Below are positions 49,709 to 61,023 of a DNA stretch of 64,000 nucleotides, piece by piece. Source of the DNA: Artemia franciscana (Eukaryota > Arthropoda > Branchiopoda > Anostraca > Artemiidae); NCBI RefSeq assembly GCF_032884065.1, contig NC_088879.1, forward strand, positions 18,606,489 through 18,670,488, in the 5' to 3' direction. Numbering within the stretch: the stretch's first letter is position 1; each line of letters starts with the position of its first letter. The translations under genes were made by a program, and so were the position numbers. The notes under the pieces were generated by a model. The model saw nothing but the letters and a program-made list of their open reading frames with translations, did no database searches and was not told the DNA's origin.

Positions 49709-50128
49709 TCAGTTTTGAATCTGGAAGGCATTGATGACCTTATCCAAGTCAAAATCCCAAACCCAATCATCATCGCTATCATTTTCAGTTTTGATATGTT
49801 TTGACTCTCGCTTTCCAGGTGGATTTTCATCTAACTGCGCGGTTTTTCGTTCTTTAGCCGCAAGCCTGTTTTCTTGCTGTTCTTGTGATTCCTCGGCACG
49901 CTTTCTTTTTTTACTTTCTCTATCAGCTGCAAGCCTGTTTTCTTGATGTTCTTGTGATTCCTCGGCATGCTTTCTTTTCTTACTTTCTCTATCAGCAGCA
50001 AGTTTTTTGGCATAGACTCTTTCAGCAGCTTCCTCGGCTGTTGCCATTGTAGGTTCTTCGGTCATTTTACAATTAAACATTTTTTCGTGAACGCATGTCT
50101 TAAATACCATTAATGACGTCACCGTCAT
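49709..50128 (-). CDS. Short Helitron-borne ORF with acidic module, second copy
   Basis: A 139-codon frame. MTEEPTMATAEEAAERVYAK is followed by two basic repeats (RESKKRKHAEES, RESKKRKRAEES), ERKTAQLDENPPGKRESKH and SDDDWVWDFDLDKVINAFQI. The native start is probably MFNCKMTEEP or MTEEP rather than the upstream Met. It has the same architecture as 4043-4411 but ends earlier because of a deletion after NAFQI. It sits just inside an intact Helitron 5' end. Confidence 0.5.
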   Translation of the reverse strand: MTVTSLMVFKTCVHEKMFNCKMTEEPTMATAEEAAERVYAKKLAADRESKKRKHAEESQEHQENRLAADRESKKRKRAEESQEQQENRLAAKERKTAQLDENPPGKRESKHIKTENDSDDDWVWDFDLDKVINAFQIQN

Positions 50129-50228
50129 AGCAAATATGATGACAACTTCATGACGTCAGTCGACACAGAAACATGACGTCACCTGACAGACAGACAGACA
50201 CACAGACGGACAACTTATTTTTATATAG
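50129..50228 (-). mobile_element. Helitron 5' end of the short-ORF unit
   Basis: AATGACGTCACCGTCATAG, ATGACGTCAGTCGACACAG, CATGACGTCACCTGACAGAC and TCTATATAAAAATAAGTTG on minus. It is only three bases from the next CTAG (50232). Confidence 0.75.
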
Positions 50229-50231
50229 ATA

Positions 50232-50389
50232 CTAGCTGTTGGGGTGGCGCTTCGCGCCACCCCAACACCTAGTTGGTGGGGGCGCTTCGCCCCCCCCAAG
50301 CCCCCCCGCGCGCGTAAGTCGTTACGCGCCATATTAGTTACGCGCCATTGTAGTTGTGTCCCTATGTCCCACCTGTGAATATAGATATA
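50232..50389 (-). mobile_element. Helitron 3' terminal fragment
   Basis: CTAG, double hairpin (50236-50300), GCGCGTAAGTCGTTACGCG and CCCACCTGTGAATATAG, then interrupted by a plus-strand 5' end. Confidence 0.75.
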
Positions 50390-51045
50390 TCTATATATAT
50401 AAAAATAAGTTGTCTGTCTGTCTGTGGGTCTGTGGATCTGTGGATCAGGTGACGTCATGTTTCGGCTGACGTCATGAAATTAGTTGCCGTCATGTTTGTT
50501 ATGACGATGCTTAGTATATTGTAAAACACATTAATTTGGTTAATAATATACCATTTAAAACACCAAAATGAACATGCTGGAGTAGTCACTCGGTGATAGA
50601 GGGTGTCAGAACGGAGAATGAAGGTCCCAGGTTCAAATCCTGGTTAGGCTAAAAAAGGTAAAAAACTAAAAACTAAAAAAAAACTAAAAAAAAGGCAAAA
50701 ACTACAAAAAAAAAACTAATAAAAAAATAAAAAAGCCGAAAAACTAAAAAAACTAAAGAAACTAAAAAAAGGAAAAAACTTAAAAAACTAAAAAAACTAA
50801 AAAAAAGGAAAAATGAAAAATAGAAGAGAAAAAGAATACTAATAAAATTAAAAATAAAAATAGATAAAAAGATAAAAAGCTAAAAAAGGTAAAAACCAAT
50901 AAAAAACTAAAAAGAAAAATAGGTAAAAAACTAAAAAAAAAATTTCATCTAAAAAACTAAAAAAAACTAAAAAAGGTAAAAACTAAAAGAACCAAAAAAG
51001 TAAAAAAAAACTAAAAAAAGGAAAAAACTGAAAAATAAGCGGGAT
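50390..51045 (+). mobile_element. Helitron 5' unit with tRNA-like sequence
   Basis: A/TCTATATATATAAAAATAAG, TGTGGATC repeats, CAGGTGACGTCATG, a 110-bp AT-rich stretch, a tRNA-like module (50576-50650) and an A-rich array (50651-51035). Confidence 0.7.
50576..50650 (+). other. Second type of tRNA-like sequence
   Basis: A-box-like TAGTCACTCGGTGATAGAGG and a B-box-like GGTTCAAATCC in a perfect T arm (CCAGG-TTCAAAT-CCTGG). The acceptor ends do not pair, so it is a tRNA-derived relic. Confidence 0.4.
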
Positions 51046-51100
51046 ATAAAACAGGGGGATATAAATGACGACCGGGACACCGGGACATAAGGAATATAAA

Positions 51101-51640
51101 TGAAAACGCCTCCTGGCCAACATGTGCGTAGATACAATGCTCCAACTATCGACGAAGTGGCCATCGTTATGGTCGGTGATCAGTTTTTACCTCGAGATAT
51201 TATTCTCAGGGTTTCCACCACACGGGCTACAACTAAAAATAGGCCTACCAATAATACTTTTAAGAAATATAAACCCACCAAAGCTTTGCTATGGCACTCG
51301 ACTTGCCGTAAAAAAAACAATGGAAAACCTAATAGAGGCCACAATCTTGACAGGGCCTTTTGAGGGTGAGGCTGTTCTTATTCCTTGCATTCCCAAGATT
51401 CCAACGGATCTGCCTTTTCAATTTAAAAGATTGCAATTCCCAATTCGATTAGCATTTGCAATCACCATTAACAAAGCTCAAGGTCAATCATTAGAAAAAT
51501 GTGGTATAGATCTTAATACTGATTGTTTTTCCCATTGACAATTGTACGTTGCATGTTCGAGGGTCGGTAAACCTGACAATCTATTTATATGCAGCGACAA
51601 TTGGACAGCGAAGAATGTTGTATATTCGCAAGTTTTACAC
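51101..51640 (+). pseudogene. Copy F: Rep-helicase fusion by internal deletion
   Basis: PPGQHVRRYNAPTIDEVAIV to DQFLPRDII (Rep) joins at 51209 to GFPPHGLQLKIGLPI (helicase C-terminal part) and continues to [23 protein letters not shown] at 51536-51538 replaces the codon after SH. The tail to 51640 is otherwise intact. Confidence 0.8.
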
Positions 51641-51654
51641 AGTTAATTTGTATT

Positions 51655-51830
51655 TTATCTATCTATCTATCTATATAAAAACGAGTTGTATGTATGCATG
51701 TGTGTTTGTTTGTAAAAAGAGCGTTTGCATATGATGTCATTATTAGTACATACGGCTTTGTATATGCAGAGACAATGGGAAAGCCAAGAATGTTGTATAT
51801 TCGCAATTTTTACGTAGTTTAACTCCTGCA
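51655..51830 (+). mobile_element. Nested Helitron stub
   Basis: TCTATCTATCTATCTATATA, AACGAGTTGTATGTATGCAT, GACAATGGGAAAGCCAAGAA: the stub seen after the helicase in copies A, C and E. Confidence 0.65.
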
Positions 51831-52332
51831 GACGAAATGAATGCTTGCCTAAAAAATTCTAATTTATAGGCACACGTAAAAATATTAAAATTAACTACAA
51901 ATATGCGTGTCCGATTGCAAAACGATGACTCTGGTCAAACAGTAGACTCAATTTCAGGACGTATACAACTACCTGCTGATTTCTGTAATTTAGTGACGTC
52001 CAAAAATGAATTGATTGAAAAAGTATTTCCGAATATTCTAAAAAATTATAAAAATAATAAATGGCTAAGTGAAAGAGCGATTCTCGCACCCAAAAATATA
52101 GACGTCCACGAAATCAACAATATTGTTTTGAACAAGATTCGAGACCAGGCAGTCCTTTACAAGTCAGTCGACACAGTTTTGGAACCAAATGAAGCGGTTA
52201 ATTATCCATCTGAATTTTTAAATTCCATAGATCCTTCAGGGTTTCCACCACACGTGCTACAAATAAAAATAGGCGTACCAATAATACTTTTAAGAAATAT
52301 CAACCCACCAAAGCTTTGCAATGGCACGCGAT
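51831..52332 (+). pseudogene. Helicase fragment with in-frame deletion
   Basis: TPADEMNACLKNSNL, stop, then NMRVRLQNDDSGQT fused to VDSISGRIQLPADFCNL (14 codons missing relative to copy D). It runs to NINPPKLCNGTR, where it is fused to a minisatellite unit. Confidence 0.8.
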
Positions 52333-52961
52333 ATTCTTAAATACCTGTGTCCCGGTCGTCATTTATATTCCCTGTGTCCCGGTCGTCATTTGTGTCCCGG
52401 TGTTCCAGTCTGTGATTTCTCTTTGAGTTTCCCGGGCGTCATTTATATTCCTGGTGTCCCGGTCGTCATTTATATCCCCCTGTGCCCCCCCCGGCGTCCC
52501 CATTGTAGTTGTGTCCCTGTGTCCCGGTCGTCATTTATATTCCCTGTGTCCCGGTCGTCATTTGTATCCCGGTGTCCCGGTCTGTATATACATTCGTTTT
52601 TTAGTTTTGTTTTTCTCCTTTATTTTTTTCCTTTTTTTTCTTTTTTAGTTTATTTAGATTTTTAGATTTTTTAGTTTTTTTATTAGTTTTTAGTTTTTTT
52701 GTAGTTTTTACCATTTTTTTACTTTTTAATATTTATTAATATTTTTTTAGTTTTCTTTTTCTCTTATTTTTCAGTTTTTTCCTTTTTTTAGTTTTTTCTT
52801 TTTTAGTTTTTAGTTTTTTTTTTGTTTTTTACCTTTTTTAGTTTTTTTAGTTTTTTTAGTTTTTTTAGTTTTTTAGCTTTTTTAGTTTTTTTATTAGTTT
52901 TTAGTTTTTTTTTTAGTTTTTGCCTTTTTTTAGTTTTTTCAGTTTTTTTATAGTTTTGCTG
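52333..52961. repeat. Minisatellite and T-rich array
   Basis: Minisatellite 52345-52590, T-rich phrases 52600-52950. Confidence 0.8.
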
Positions 52962-53745
52962 GCAAATTTGCGATGCTGGATGTACTCAGTGGAATGGCAA
53001 AAACGAGGTTTGCCACACGCACATATACTAATCTGGCTATATAAAAAAATTACTTCGAACGAAATTGATGATGTGATTTCCGCTGAAATACCTGATGAAA
53101 ATGTCGATAAGGGGTTACATGATATTATTGTAAAAAATATGATACATGGACCTTGCGGTGCACTGAACGAAAATTCACCATGCATGGCGAAAGGAAGGTG
53201 CACAAAGCAATATCCTTGACTTTTAGTATCCAACACAATTACTGGCAATGATGGTTACCCACAATATAGAAGAAGATCTACTGAAGATGGCAGTAAAACA
53301 GCAATAATAAAGAAGCGTAACGGTACCACCATCGAAGTAGATAACCAGTGGGTTGTTCCATATTCCCCATTATTATCAAAAACATTTAATGCACACATAA
53401 ACGTTGAATACTGTAACTCCGTAAAGGCAATCAAATACATATGTAAATACGTCAACAAAGGCAGTGACATGGCAGTTTTTGGCTTGCAGCCCGAAATCAA
53501 AGATATCGACGAAATCGTACAATATCAGGCTGGAAGATACATAAGCAGTAATGAAGCTGTTTGGCGAATTCTTTCATTTCCGATACATGAACGTAGTCCA
53601 GCTGTTGTTCACTTAGCGGTACATTTACAAAATGGTCAACGTGTTTATTTCTCGGAAACCAACGTGCAACAAAGAGCCCTGAATCCACCGGATACAAAGT
53701 TAACCGCTTTCTTTTCGCTTTGCAAAAATGATTCTTTTGCAAAAA
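52962..53745 (+). pseudogene. Copy G: Rep segment with HUH and Tyr motifs
   Basis: RGLPHAHILIWLYKK, ISAEIPDENVDKGLHD, then an R-to-stop change (TGA 53217-53219) after CTKQYP. The same frame resumes to KYICKYVNKGSDMAVFG and KLTAFFSLCKNDSFA. A 6-base A run (53741-53746) instead of seven shifts the frame. Confidence 0.85.
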
Positions 53746-53761
53746 ACTGCTGTATACTGAA

Positions 53762-55114
53762 GTGCCTTCGTATTACACGTGGAATACTAAAAATAAAGTA
53801 TTTGAACGTCGAAAACAGGGTAAGTCAGTCGACGGCCAACCTACCATCTTCAAAGATACCACGATAGGAAGACTCTACACCGTTCACCCCAATCAACATG
53901 AATGCTTCTTTCTACGCCTGCTTTTGGTGAATGTGCCCGGTCCGACATCCTTTGAGTATTTGAGGACTGTAAATAGTACTATACATGACACTTACCGTAG
54001 TGCATACCAAGCTCTGAATTTATTGGAGAATGACCAACACTGGGATAACTGCATCAATGACGCGTGCAAAACGTCAACCCCAAGTCAAATTCGTGCATTT
54101 TTTGGCATCATTTTAACAACTTGCTCTCCATCAGCTCCTACAGAGTTATGGGAAAAATGTAAGTCAAAAATGTCCGAAGATATACTCCATCGAAAACAGT
54201 TAGAGACGTCAGATATGACTTTTGATTTTAAATCAGAAATTTATAACTACACTTTAGTTGTTATAGAAGATTTGTGCGTACGTATGGCAAACAAACCTCT
54301 TCAGGATTTGGGAATGCCTTCACCTAACCGTATCGCTGCTGTTTCGACATGTGTAGAATTGGATCGTGAACAAAGTTACAGTACGAGTGATCTATTGTCG
54401 TATGAACAAAATAACATTCCCAAGTTAACGTCGAAACAAAAAGATATTTATGATACGATAATGCATTGTGTCGATAACAACGTTGGAGAAATTTTCTTTT
54501 TGGATGCGCCAGGAGGTACTGGTAAAACGTTTGTGATAAAACTGATTCTGGCATCAATTCGATCAAAAAATGATATAGCGTTGGCAATTGCGTCGTCCGG
54601 AATAGCCGCAACATTGCTGCCTGGTGGAAGAACTGCTCATTCCGCTTTGAAATTGCCTCTGAACTTGCATTTTACAGAAACTCCCACGTGCAGTATTTCC
54701 AAATCATCTGGGATGGATAAAGTATTGCAGCAATGCAAACTTATTATTTGGGATGAGTGCACAAAGGCACACAAAAAATCGCTCGAGGCTCTGGATCAAT
54801 GCTTGAAAGATTTGAGAGGGAAGTCGAAACCCTTTGGCAGAACATTAATATTGCTTGCGGGAGATTTCAGGCAAACATTACCTATAATACCTAGATCAAC
54901 TCCTGCAGACGAAATGAATGCTTGCCTGAAAAATTCTAATTTATGGGCACACGTAAAAATATTAAAATTAACTACAAATATGCGTGTCCAATTGCAAAAC
55001 GATGACTCTGGTCAAGCATTTTCAGATCAATTGCTGGCAATTGGAAACGAAAAGCTCCCAGGAGACTCAGTTTTTCAGGACGTATACAACTACCTGCTGA
55101 TTTCTGTAATTTAG
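53762..55114 (+). pseudogene. Copy G: linker and helicase
   Basis: A 450-codon frame. PSYYTWNTKNKVFERRKQG, VNVPGPTSFEYLRTVN, Walker A APGGTGKT, Walker B IIWDECTKAHKKS, LLAGDFRQTLPIIPRS and NMRVQLQNDD are all present. An insertion in ACTCAGTTTTTCAGGACG (about 55070) shifts the frame after LPGDS. Confidence 0.88.
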
Positions 55115-55737
55115 TGACGTCCAAAAATGAATTGATTGAAAAAGTATTTCCGAATATTCTAAAAAATTATAAAAATAATAAATGGCTAGGTGAAAGATCG
55201 ATTCTCGCACCCAAAAATATAGACGTTCACGAAATCAACAATATTGTTTTGACCAAGATTCGAGACCAGGCAGTCCTTTACAAGTCAGTCGACACAGTTT
55301 TGGAACCAAATGAAGCGGTTAATTATCCATCTGAATTTTTAAATTCCATAGATCTTTCAGGGTTTCCACCACACGTGCTACAACTAAAAATAGGCGTACC
55401 AATAATACTTTTAAGAAATATCAACCCACCAAAGCTTTGCAATGGCACGTGACTTTTCTTAAAAAAAACAATGGAAAACCTAATAGAGGCCACAATCTTG
55501 ACAGGGCCTTTTGAGGGTGAGGCTGTTCTTATTCCTCGCATTCCCATGATTCCAACGGATCTGCCTTTTCAATTTAAAAGATTACAAATCCCAATTCGAT
55601 TAGCATTTGCAATCACCATTAACAAATTCAAGGTCAATCATTAAAAAAATGTGGTATAGATCTTAATACTGATTGTTTTTCCCATGGACAATTGTACGTT
55701 GCATGTTGGAGGGTCGGTAAACCTGACAATCTATTTA
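55114..55737 (+). pseudogene. Copy G: helicase C-terminal part
   Basis: SKNELIEKVFPNILKNYKNN to NINPPKLCNGT is in frame. Then a stop (TGA 55450-55452), an A-run shift at 55463 and a small deletion at 55626 precede [23 protein letters not shown] sequence. The tail ends at 55737 in a minisatellite. Confidence 0.8.
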
Positions 55738-56410
55738 TTCGTCATTTATATATCCCCCTGTGCCCCCCGGCGTCCCATTTGTAGTTATGTTCCTGTGTCC
55801 CGGTCGTCATTTATATTCCCCTTTGTCCCGGTCGTCATTTGTGTCCCGGTGTCCCAGTCTGTGATTTCTCTCTGACTGTCCGGGCGTCATTTATATTCCT
55901 TGTGTCCCGGTGTCCCGGTCGTCATTTATATCCCCCTGTGCCCCCCGGCGTCCCCGTTGTAGTTGTGTCCCTGTTTCCTGGTCGTCATTTATATTCCCTG
56001 TGTCCCGGTCGTCATTTGTATCCCGGTGTCCCGGTCTGTATATACATTCGTTTTTTAGTTTTGTTTTTCTCCTTTATTTTTTTCCTTTTTTCTTTTTTCT
56101 CTTTTTTAGTTTATTTAGATTTTTAGATTTTTTAGTTTTTTATTAGTTTTTAACTTTTTTTTTCTTTTTAGTTTTTTGTAATTTTTACCTTTTTTTTATT
56201 TTTTTTTATTTTTTTTTTTACTTATGTCCTGGTCGTCATTTATACTCCCTGTGTCCCGTTCGTCATTTCTGTCCCGGTGCTTTGTTGATTGCTAATCGAA
56301 CATTCCTTTTGTCCCGGTCGCTTTCTCTTTGAGTGTCGTCATTTATATTCCCTATGTGCCGGTGTCCCGGTCGTCATTTGTGTCCCGATGTCCCGGTCTG
56401 TAATTTTGTC
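55738..56410. repeat. Minisatellite and T-rich blocks
   Basis: Minisatellite 55738-56040 and 56225-56410 flanking T-rich phrases 56050-56225. Confidence 0.8.
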
Positions 56411-56506
56411 AGTTGAAAACATGACGTCAGTCGACACACAAACATGACGTCACCCGACAGACAAACCCACACACACACAGACAACTTAAATTTATATATA
56501 TAGATT
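56411..56506 (-). mobile_element. Helitron 5' end
   Basis: ACATGACGTCAGTCGACAC, CATGACGTCACCCGACAGAC and ACAACTTAAATTTATATATA, minus-strand TC near 56505. Confidence 0.65.
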
Positions 56507-57323
56507 GTTCCGAGTTTTCATCCGTCACGATGTCTAAGATTGAAAAGGATAAAGTTCAATACAACATTCTTCGCTGCCCCATTGTCTGTGCATATAAATA
56601 GATTGTCACGTTTACCGACTCTTGAACATGCAACATATAATTGTCCATGGGAAAAACAATCCATATTCAGATCTATACCTCATGATTCTAATGATTGCCC
56701 TTGAGCTTTGTTGATGGTGATTGCTAATCGAACATTGCCTGTGTCCCCGTCGTCATTTATATATCCCCCCTGTGCCCCTGGCGTCACTGTTGTAGTTGTG
56801 TCCCTGCGTCCCGGTCGTCATTTATATTCCCTGTGTCCCGGTCGTCATCCCGGTATACTTTCGTTTTTGAATTGGTATATGATGAAATAAATTTTAAATT
56901 TTTTCCCTTTTTTTCTTTTTAGTTTTTTTTTATTGGTTTTTACCTTTTTTTTAGGTTTTTTATTTTTTTCTTTTTAGTTTTTTTTGAAGTTTTTATCTTT
57001 TTATTTTTTTATTTTTATTTATATCTTTTTAGTTTTCTTTTTCTCCTTTATTTTTCAGTTTTTTCCTTTTTTTAGTTTTTCTTCTTTTTTAATTCTTTTA
57101 GTTTTTACCTTTTTTTGTTTTTTAGTTTTTTAGCTTTTTTTTAGTTTTTTTTTATTAGTTTTTAGTTTATTTTATAGTTTTTTCCTTTTTTTAGTTTTTT
57201 TTAGTTTTTTACCTTTTTTTTAGTTTTTTTTTAGTTTTTAAGCTTTTTTAGATTTTTTTTTTTTCTTTTTAGTTTTTTTTGTAGTTTTTACCTTCTTTAG
57301 GTTTTTGGTTCTTTTATATTAAT
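56507..57323 (-). mobile_element. Helicase remnant, minisatellite and T-rich array
   Basis: A 50-bp unique stretch (56507-56556), a helicase C-terminal remnant (56560-56735), minisatellite (56735-56865) and T-rich phrases (56890-57300). Confidence 0.7.
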
Positions 57324-57403
57324 GCTAAAGCCAAAGTTCGAACCTGGAACCTCTTGAACCTAGAACCTGGAACATAACGCCTTATCAACTCAGCTACATC
57401 GGC
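57324..57403 (-). other. tRNA-like sequence, copy 3
   Basis: Minus-strand 80 nt starting GCCGATGTAGCTGAGTTGAT and ending CTTTAGC, with B-box-like GGTTCGAACTT. It is more diverged in the acceptor than copies 1 and 2 and is followed by the same TTGAATACATTCGTTTT flank. Confidence 0.5.
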
Positions 57404-58122
57404 TTGAATACATTCGTTTTTGAATTTTTATATGATGAAATAATTCAGACGTCATATTATATGCTGAAAAAAATTTTTAGTTTTTTTCCTTTTTTTCTTT
57501 TTAGTTTTTTATTGGTTTTTACCTTCTTTTAGCCTTTTTAGTTTTTTTTCGTTTTTTCTTTTTAGTTATTTTTGTTTTTATCTTTTTTATTTTTTTTATT
57601 TTTATTCATCTTTTTTTAGTTTTCTTTTTCTCTTTTATTTTTCAGTTTTTTTTAGTTTTTTACCTTTTTTAGTTTTTGTAGTTTTTTAGCTTTTTTAGTT
57701 TTTTTATTAGTTTTTAGTTTTTTTGTAGTTTTTGCCTTTTTTAGTTTTTTCAGTTTTTTTTAGTTTTTAGTTTTTTACCTTTTTTTAGTTTTTTTTAGTT
57801 TTTTAGCTTTTTTAGTTTTTTTCTTTTTATTTTTTTTTTAGTTTTTACCTTTTTCAGTTTTTTTCTTCTTTTGTATTAGTGTGAAATAATTCAGACGTCA
57901 TATGCGGACAAACACGACGTCACTCGACAGACAGACATAACCCACAAACAACTTATTTATATATATATATAGATAGATGTGCGGTGTCCCGGTCGTTATT
58001 TGTGTCCCGATGTCCCGATCTTTAATTTCGTCAGTCAAAAACATGACGTCAGTCGACACACAAACATGACGTCACTCGACAGACACACCCACACACAGAA
58101 AACTTATTTTTATATATATAGA
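57404..58122 (-). mobile_element. T-rich array and Helitron 5' ends
   Basis: T-rich phrases 57470-57870, a 5' end near 57965 (CACGACGTCACTCGACAGAC, ACAACTTATTTATATATATA), a short minisatellite and a second 5' end at 58121-58122 with two TGACGTCA motifs. Confidence 0.7.
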
Positions 58123-58382
58123 AGATATATAAAAATAAGTTGTCTGTCCGTTACGCCACATTATATTTTATCTATATATAAAAATGAAACTAAACTGAAA
58201 AGTAAACTGAAACTAAAAAGGTTGAAACTGGAAATTGCATAAATATTCCTATATATTTTGACAATAGATTGAAGTTGTTCGAAAAGCTTATAACAGATAT
58301 TTATAATTTGAGGTTTATTATAAATTGTTGAGTGTCAGCATGCTTGGAACGTAAAATTTTTTCTAACAGTCAATGTTAGAAT

Positions 58383-58912
58383 GAACACTGACAAATTGAA
58401 AAACATTGAAAAAGATAGAATGTTACCAAAAAGCAAAACCAGGCTTGCGGTTCAAAGAGAAAGGGCCAGATTAAGAATGTGAAATTTACGTCCACGAAGG
58501 CGTGTCGAGGAACTACCAGAGCAACGCGAAACCAGACTTGCTTCTGAAAATAATAAAATTAATAAGGCGTGCCGAGGAATCACAAGAACAGCAAGAAAAC
58601 AGGCTTGCGGCTAATAGAGAAAGTAAAAAAAGAAAGCGTGCGGAGGAATCGCAAGAGCAGCCTGAAAATTATCGCCTGGCATTCAGGTACAGCCCAGTCG
58701 ATGATTATAGTAGATGTGTTCAAATCAAGACTATGTCTAAAATTTGTCCCTATTGCAAGGCCTTGAAATTCAATGGTGAAACAATGGGAATGTGTTGCGC
58801 CTCAGGAAGAGTTAAACTTCCTCTATTGGATGCACCACCAGAGCCATTGAAAACTTTGCTTACTGGAACTACGTCAGGATCTAAGCGTTTTTTCACAGAT
58901 CAGAAAATATAA
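58383..58912 (+). pseudogene. Copy E: RepHel N terminus
   Basis: Starts MNTDKLKNIEKDRMLPKSKT (as in copy D), hits a stop after RLRM, and shifts frame in the basic repeats near 58555. It then encodes CPYCKALKFNGETMGMCCAS and PEPLKTLLTGTTSGSKRF. Confidence 0.8.
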
Positions 58913-58925
58913 CTTAAGTTTCCAA

Positions 58926-59270
58926 ATGACGACGTTTAGTGCTCAAATCGAAAATCCAGATCAATTTATGCCTACTTTCAAAGTAAAAGGGCATATTTAT
59001 CATAAAGCAGGGTCTCTTCTACCATTCTCAGGCGAGAATCATAAATTTTTACAATTGTACTTCATCAGTAATAGAAATTCTGAATTGAATGAACGTTGTG
59101 AAATTTCTCCCAACGTTGAAAGGACAATCTTTTCTCAATTGCAACATCTTTTCCATGAAAATAATATTTTTGTGCGTCTGTTCAAAACAGCCATCGATTT
59201 GATGCCTACTGATACGCATAAAATTGTTATTTCCGCTGACAAAACGCCTCCTGGCCAACATGTGCGTTGA
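58926..59270 (+). pseudogene. Copy E: Rep start
   Basis: MTTFSAQIENPDQFMPTFKV to KTPPGQHVR, ended by AGA-to-TGA at 59268-59270. Confidence 0.85.
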
Positions 59271-59294
59271 TACAATGCTCCAACTATCGACGAA

Positions 59295-60254
59295 GTGGCA
59301 ATCGTTATGGTCGGTGATCAGTTTTTACGTCGAGATATTACTCTTCATAAGCGAAACGCTCAGTTGGTAAGAATTGCTGAAACTCATCGATGCTACGATG
59401 CCCTACAATATCCTATCATTTTTTGGGATGGAGCCGACGGCTATCTCTTTAATATTAAATGGATGAATCCAGCCACTAACAAAGAAATGAATAAGAAATG
59501 CAGTGCAATACATTATTATTCCTATAGACTAATGATTCGGCAGGGTGAAGGGAAATATATTTTAAAATGCCGTCAATTGTTTCACCGATATGTCGTTGAT
59601 ATGTATGCAAAAATTGAATCAGAATGTTTGCTATATATCCGCCTGAATCAGACCAAGCTCCGCTCTGAACAATACATTCATTTGCGAGAAACAGTTGTAA
59701 ATGACGGTTATACCACAAACGTTGGAAGATTAACGATTTTACCTTCGTCATATGCTGGCAGTCCCCGTCATATGTGTGAATATGCTCAAGATGCTATTGC
59801 GTATGTTCGTCTCTATGGTCGTCCAGATTTACGGCCCGATTTACATGAAATTACGGCCCTCGTCTTCCGGCAAAAGTTGAAATCACTGATAAACTACATA
59901 GTAAAACTTGAAGTGTTTGGGTCAGTGTGGTGCTGGATGTGCTCAGTGGAATGGCAAAATCGAGGTTTGCCACACGCACATATACTAATCTGGCTAAATA
60001 ATAAAACTACGTCTAACAAAATTGATGATGTGATTTCCAATGAAATACCTGATGAAAATGTCGATAAGGGGTTATATGTTATTGTTGTAAAAAATATGAT
60101 ACATGGACCTTGCGGTGCATTGAACGAAAATTCACCATGCATGGCCAAAGGAAGGTGCATAAAGCAATATCCTCGACTTTCAGTATCCAACAAAATTACT
60201 GGCAATAATGGTTACCCACAATATAGAAGAAGATCTAATGAAGATGGCAGTTAA
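59295..60254 (+). pseudogene. Copy E: Rep core
   Basis: A 319-codon frame with DGADGYLFNIKWMNPATNKE. The conserved FITFTCNQSWDEILQ stretch is deleted (YGRPDLRPDLHEITALVFR). HUH is kept in RGLPHAHILIWLNNK and the frame continues to NGYPQYRRRSNEDGS. It ends at AAA-to-TAA, 60252-60254. Confidence 0.85.
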
Positions 60255-60329
60255 ACAGCAATAACAAAAAAGCGTAACGGTACAACAATCGAAGTAGATA
60301 ACCAGTGGGTTGTTCCATATTCCCCATTA

Positions 60330-60922
60330 TTGCCAAAAACATTTAATGCACACATAAACGTTGAATACTGTAACTCCGTTAAGGTAATCAAATACATGTG
60401 TAAATTTGTCAACAAAGGCAGTGACATGGCAGTTTTTGGCTTGCAGTCCGAAATCAAAAATATCGATGAAATCGTACAATATCAGGCTGGAAGATACATA
60501 AGCAGTAATAAAGCTGTTTGGCGAATTCTTTCTTTTCCGATACATAAACGTAGTCCAGTTGTTGTTCACTTACAGGCACATTTATAGAATGGTCAGCGTG
60601 TTTATTTCTCGGACAACAACGTGCATTAAAGAGCCCTGAATCCACAGGATACAAAGTTAACTGCTTTCTTTTCGCTATGCAAAAATGATTCTTTTGCAGA
60701 AAAAAACTGCTGTATACTGAAGTGCCTTCGTATTACACGTGGAATACTAAAAATAGAGTATTTGAACGTCGAAAACAGGGCAAGTCAGTCGACGGCCAAC
60801 CTACCATCTTCAAAGATACAACGATAGGAAGACTCTACACCGTTCACCCCAGTCAACATGAATGCTTCTTTCTACGCCTGCTTTTGGTGAATGTACCTGG
60901 TCCGACGTCCTTTGAGCATTAG
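60330..60922 (+). pseudogene. Copy E: Rep Tyr region and linker start
   Basis: KYMCKFVNKGSDMAVFG has the second Tyr changed to Phe. There is a stop at the AHL codons (60585-60587), frame changes near 60700, then PSYYTWNTKNRVFERRKQG to VNVPGPTSFEH and a TAG (60920-60922). Confidence 0.8.
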
Positions 60923-61023
60923 AGAACTGTAAACGGTACTATACATGACACTTACTGTAGTGCATGCCAAGCTCTGAAATTATTGGAGAATGACCAACAC
61001 TGGGATAACTGCATCAATGACAA

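Larger units (their letters stand above)
52962..55737 (+). mobile_element. Helitron copy G (5' and 3' truncated)
   Basis: Plus-strand copy beginning within Rep just before the HUH motif and ending within the helicase tail at NLFI. Both ends are fused to repeat arrays, so no termini survive. Confidence 0.85.
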
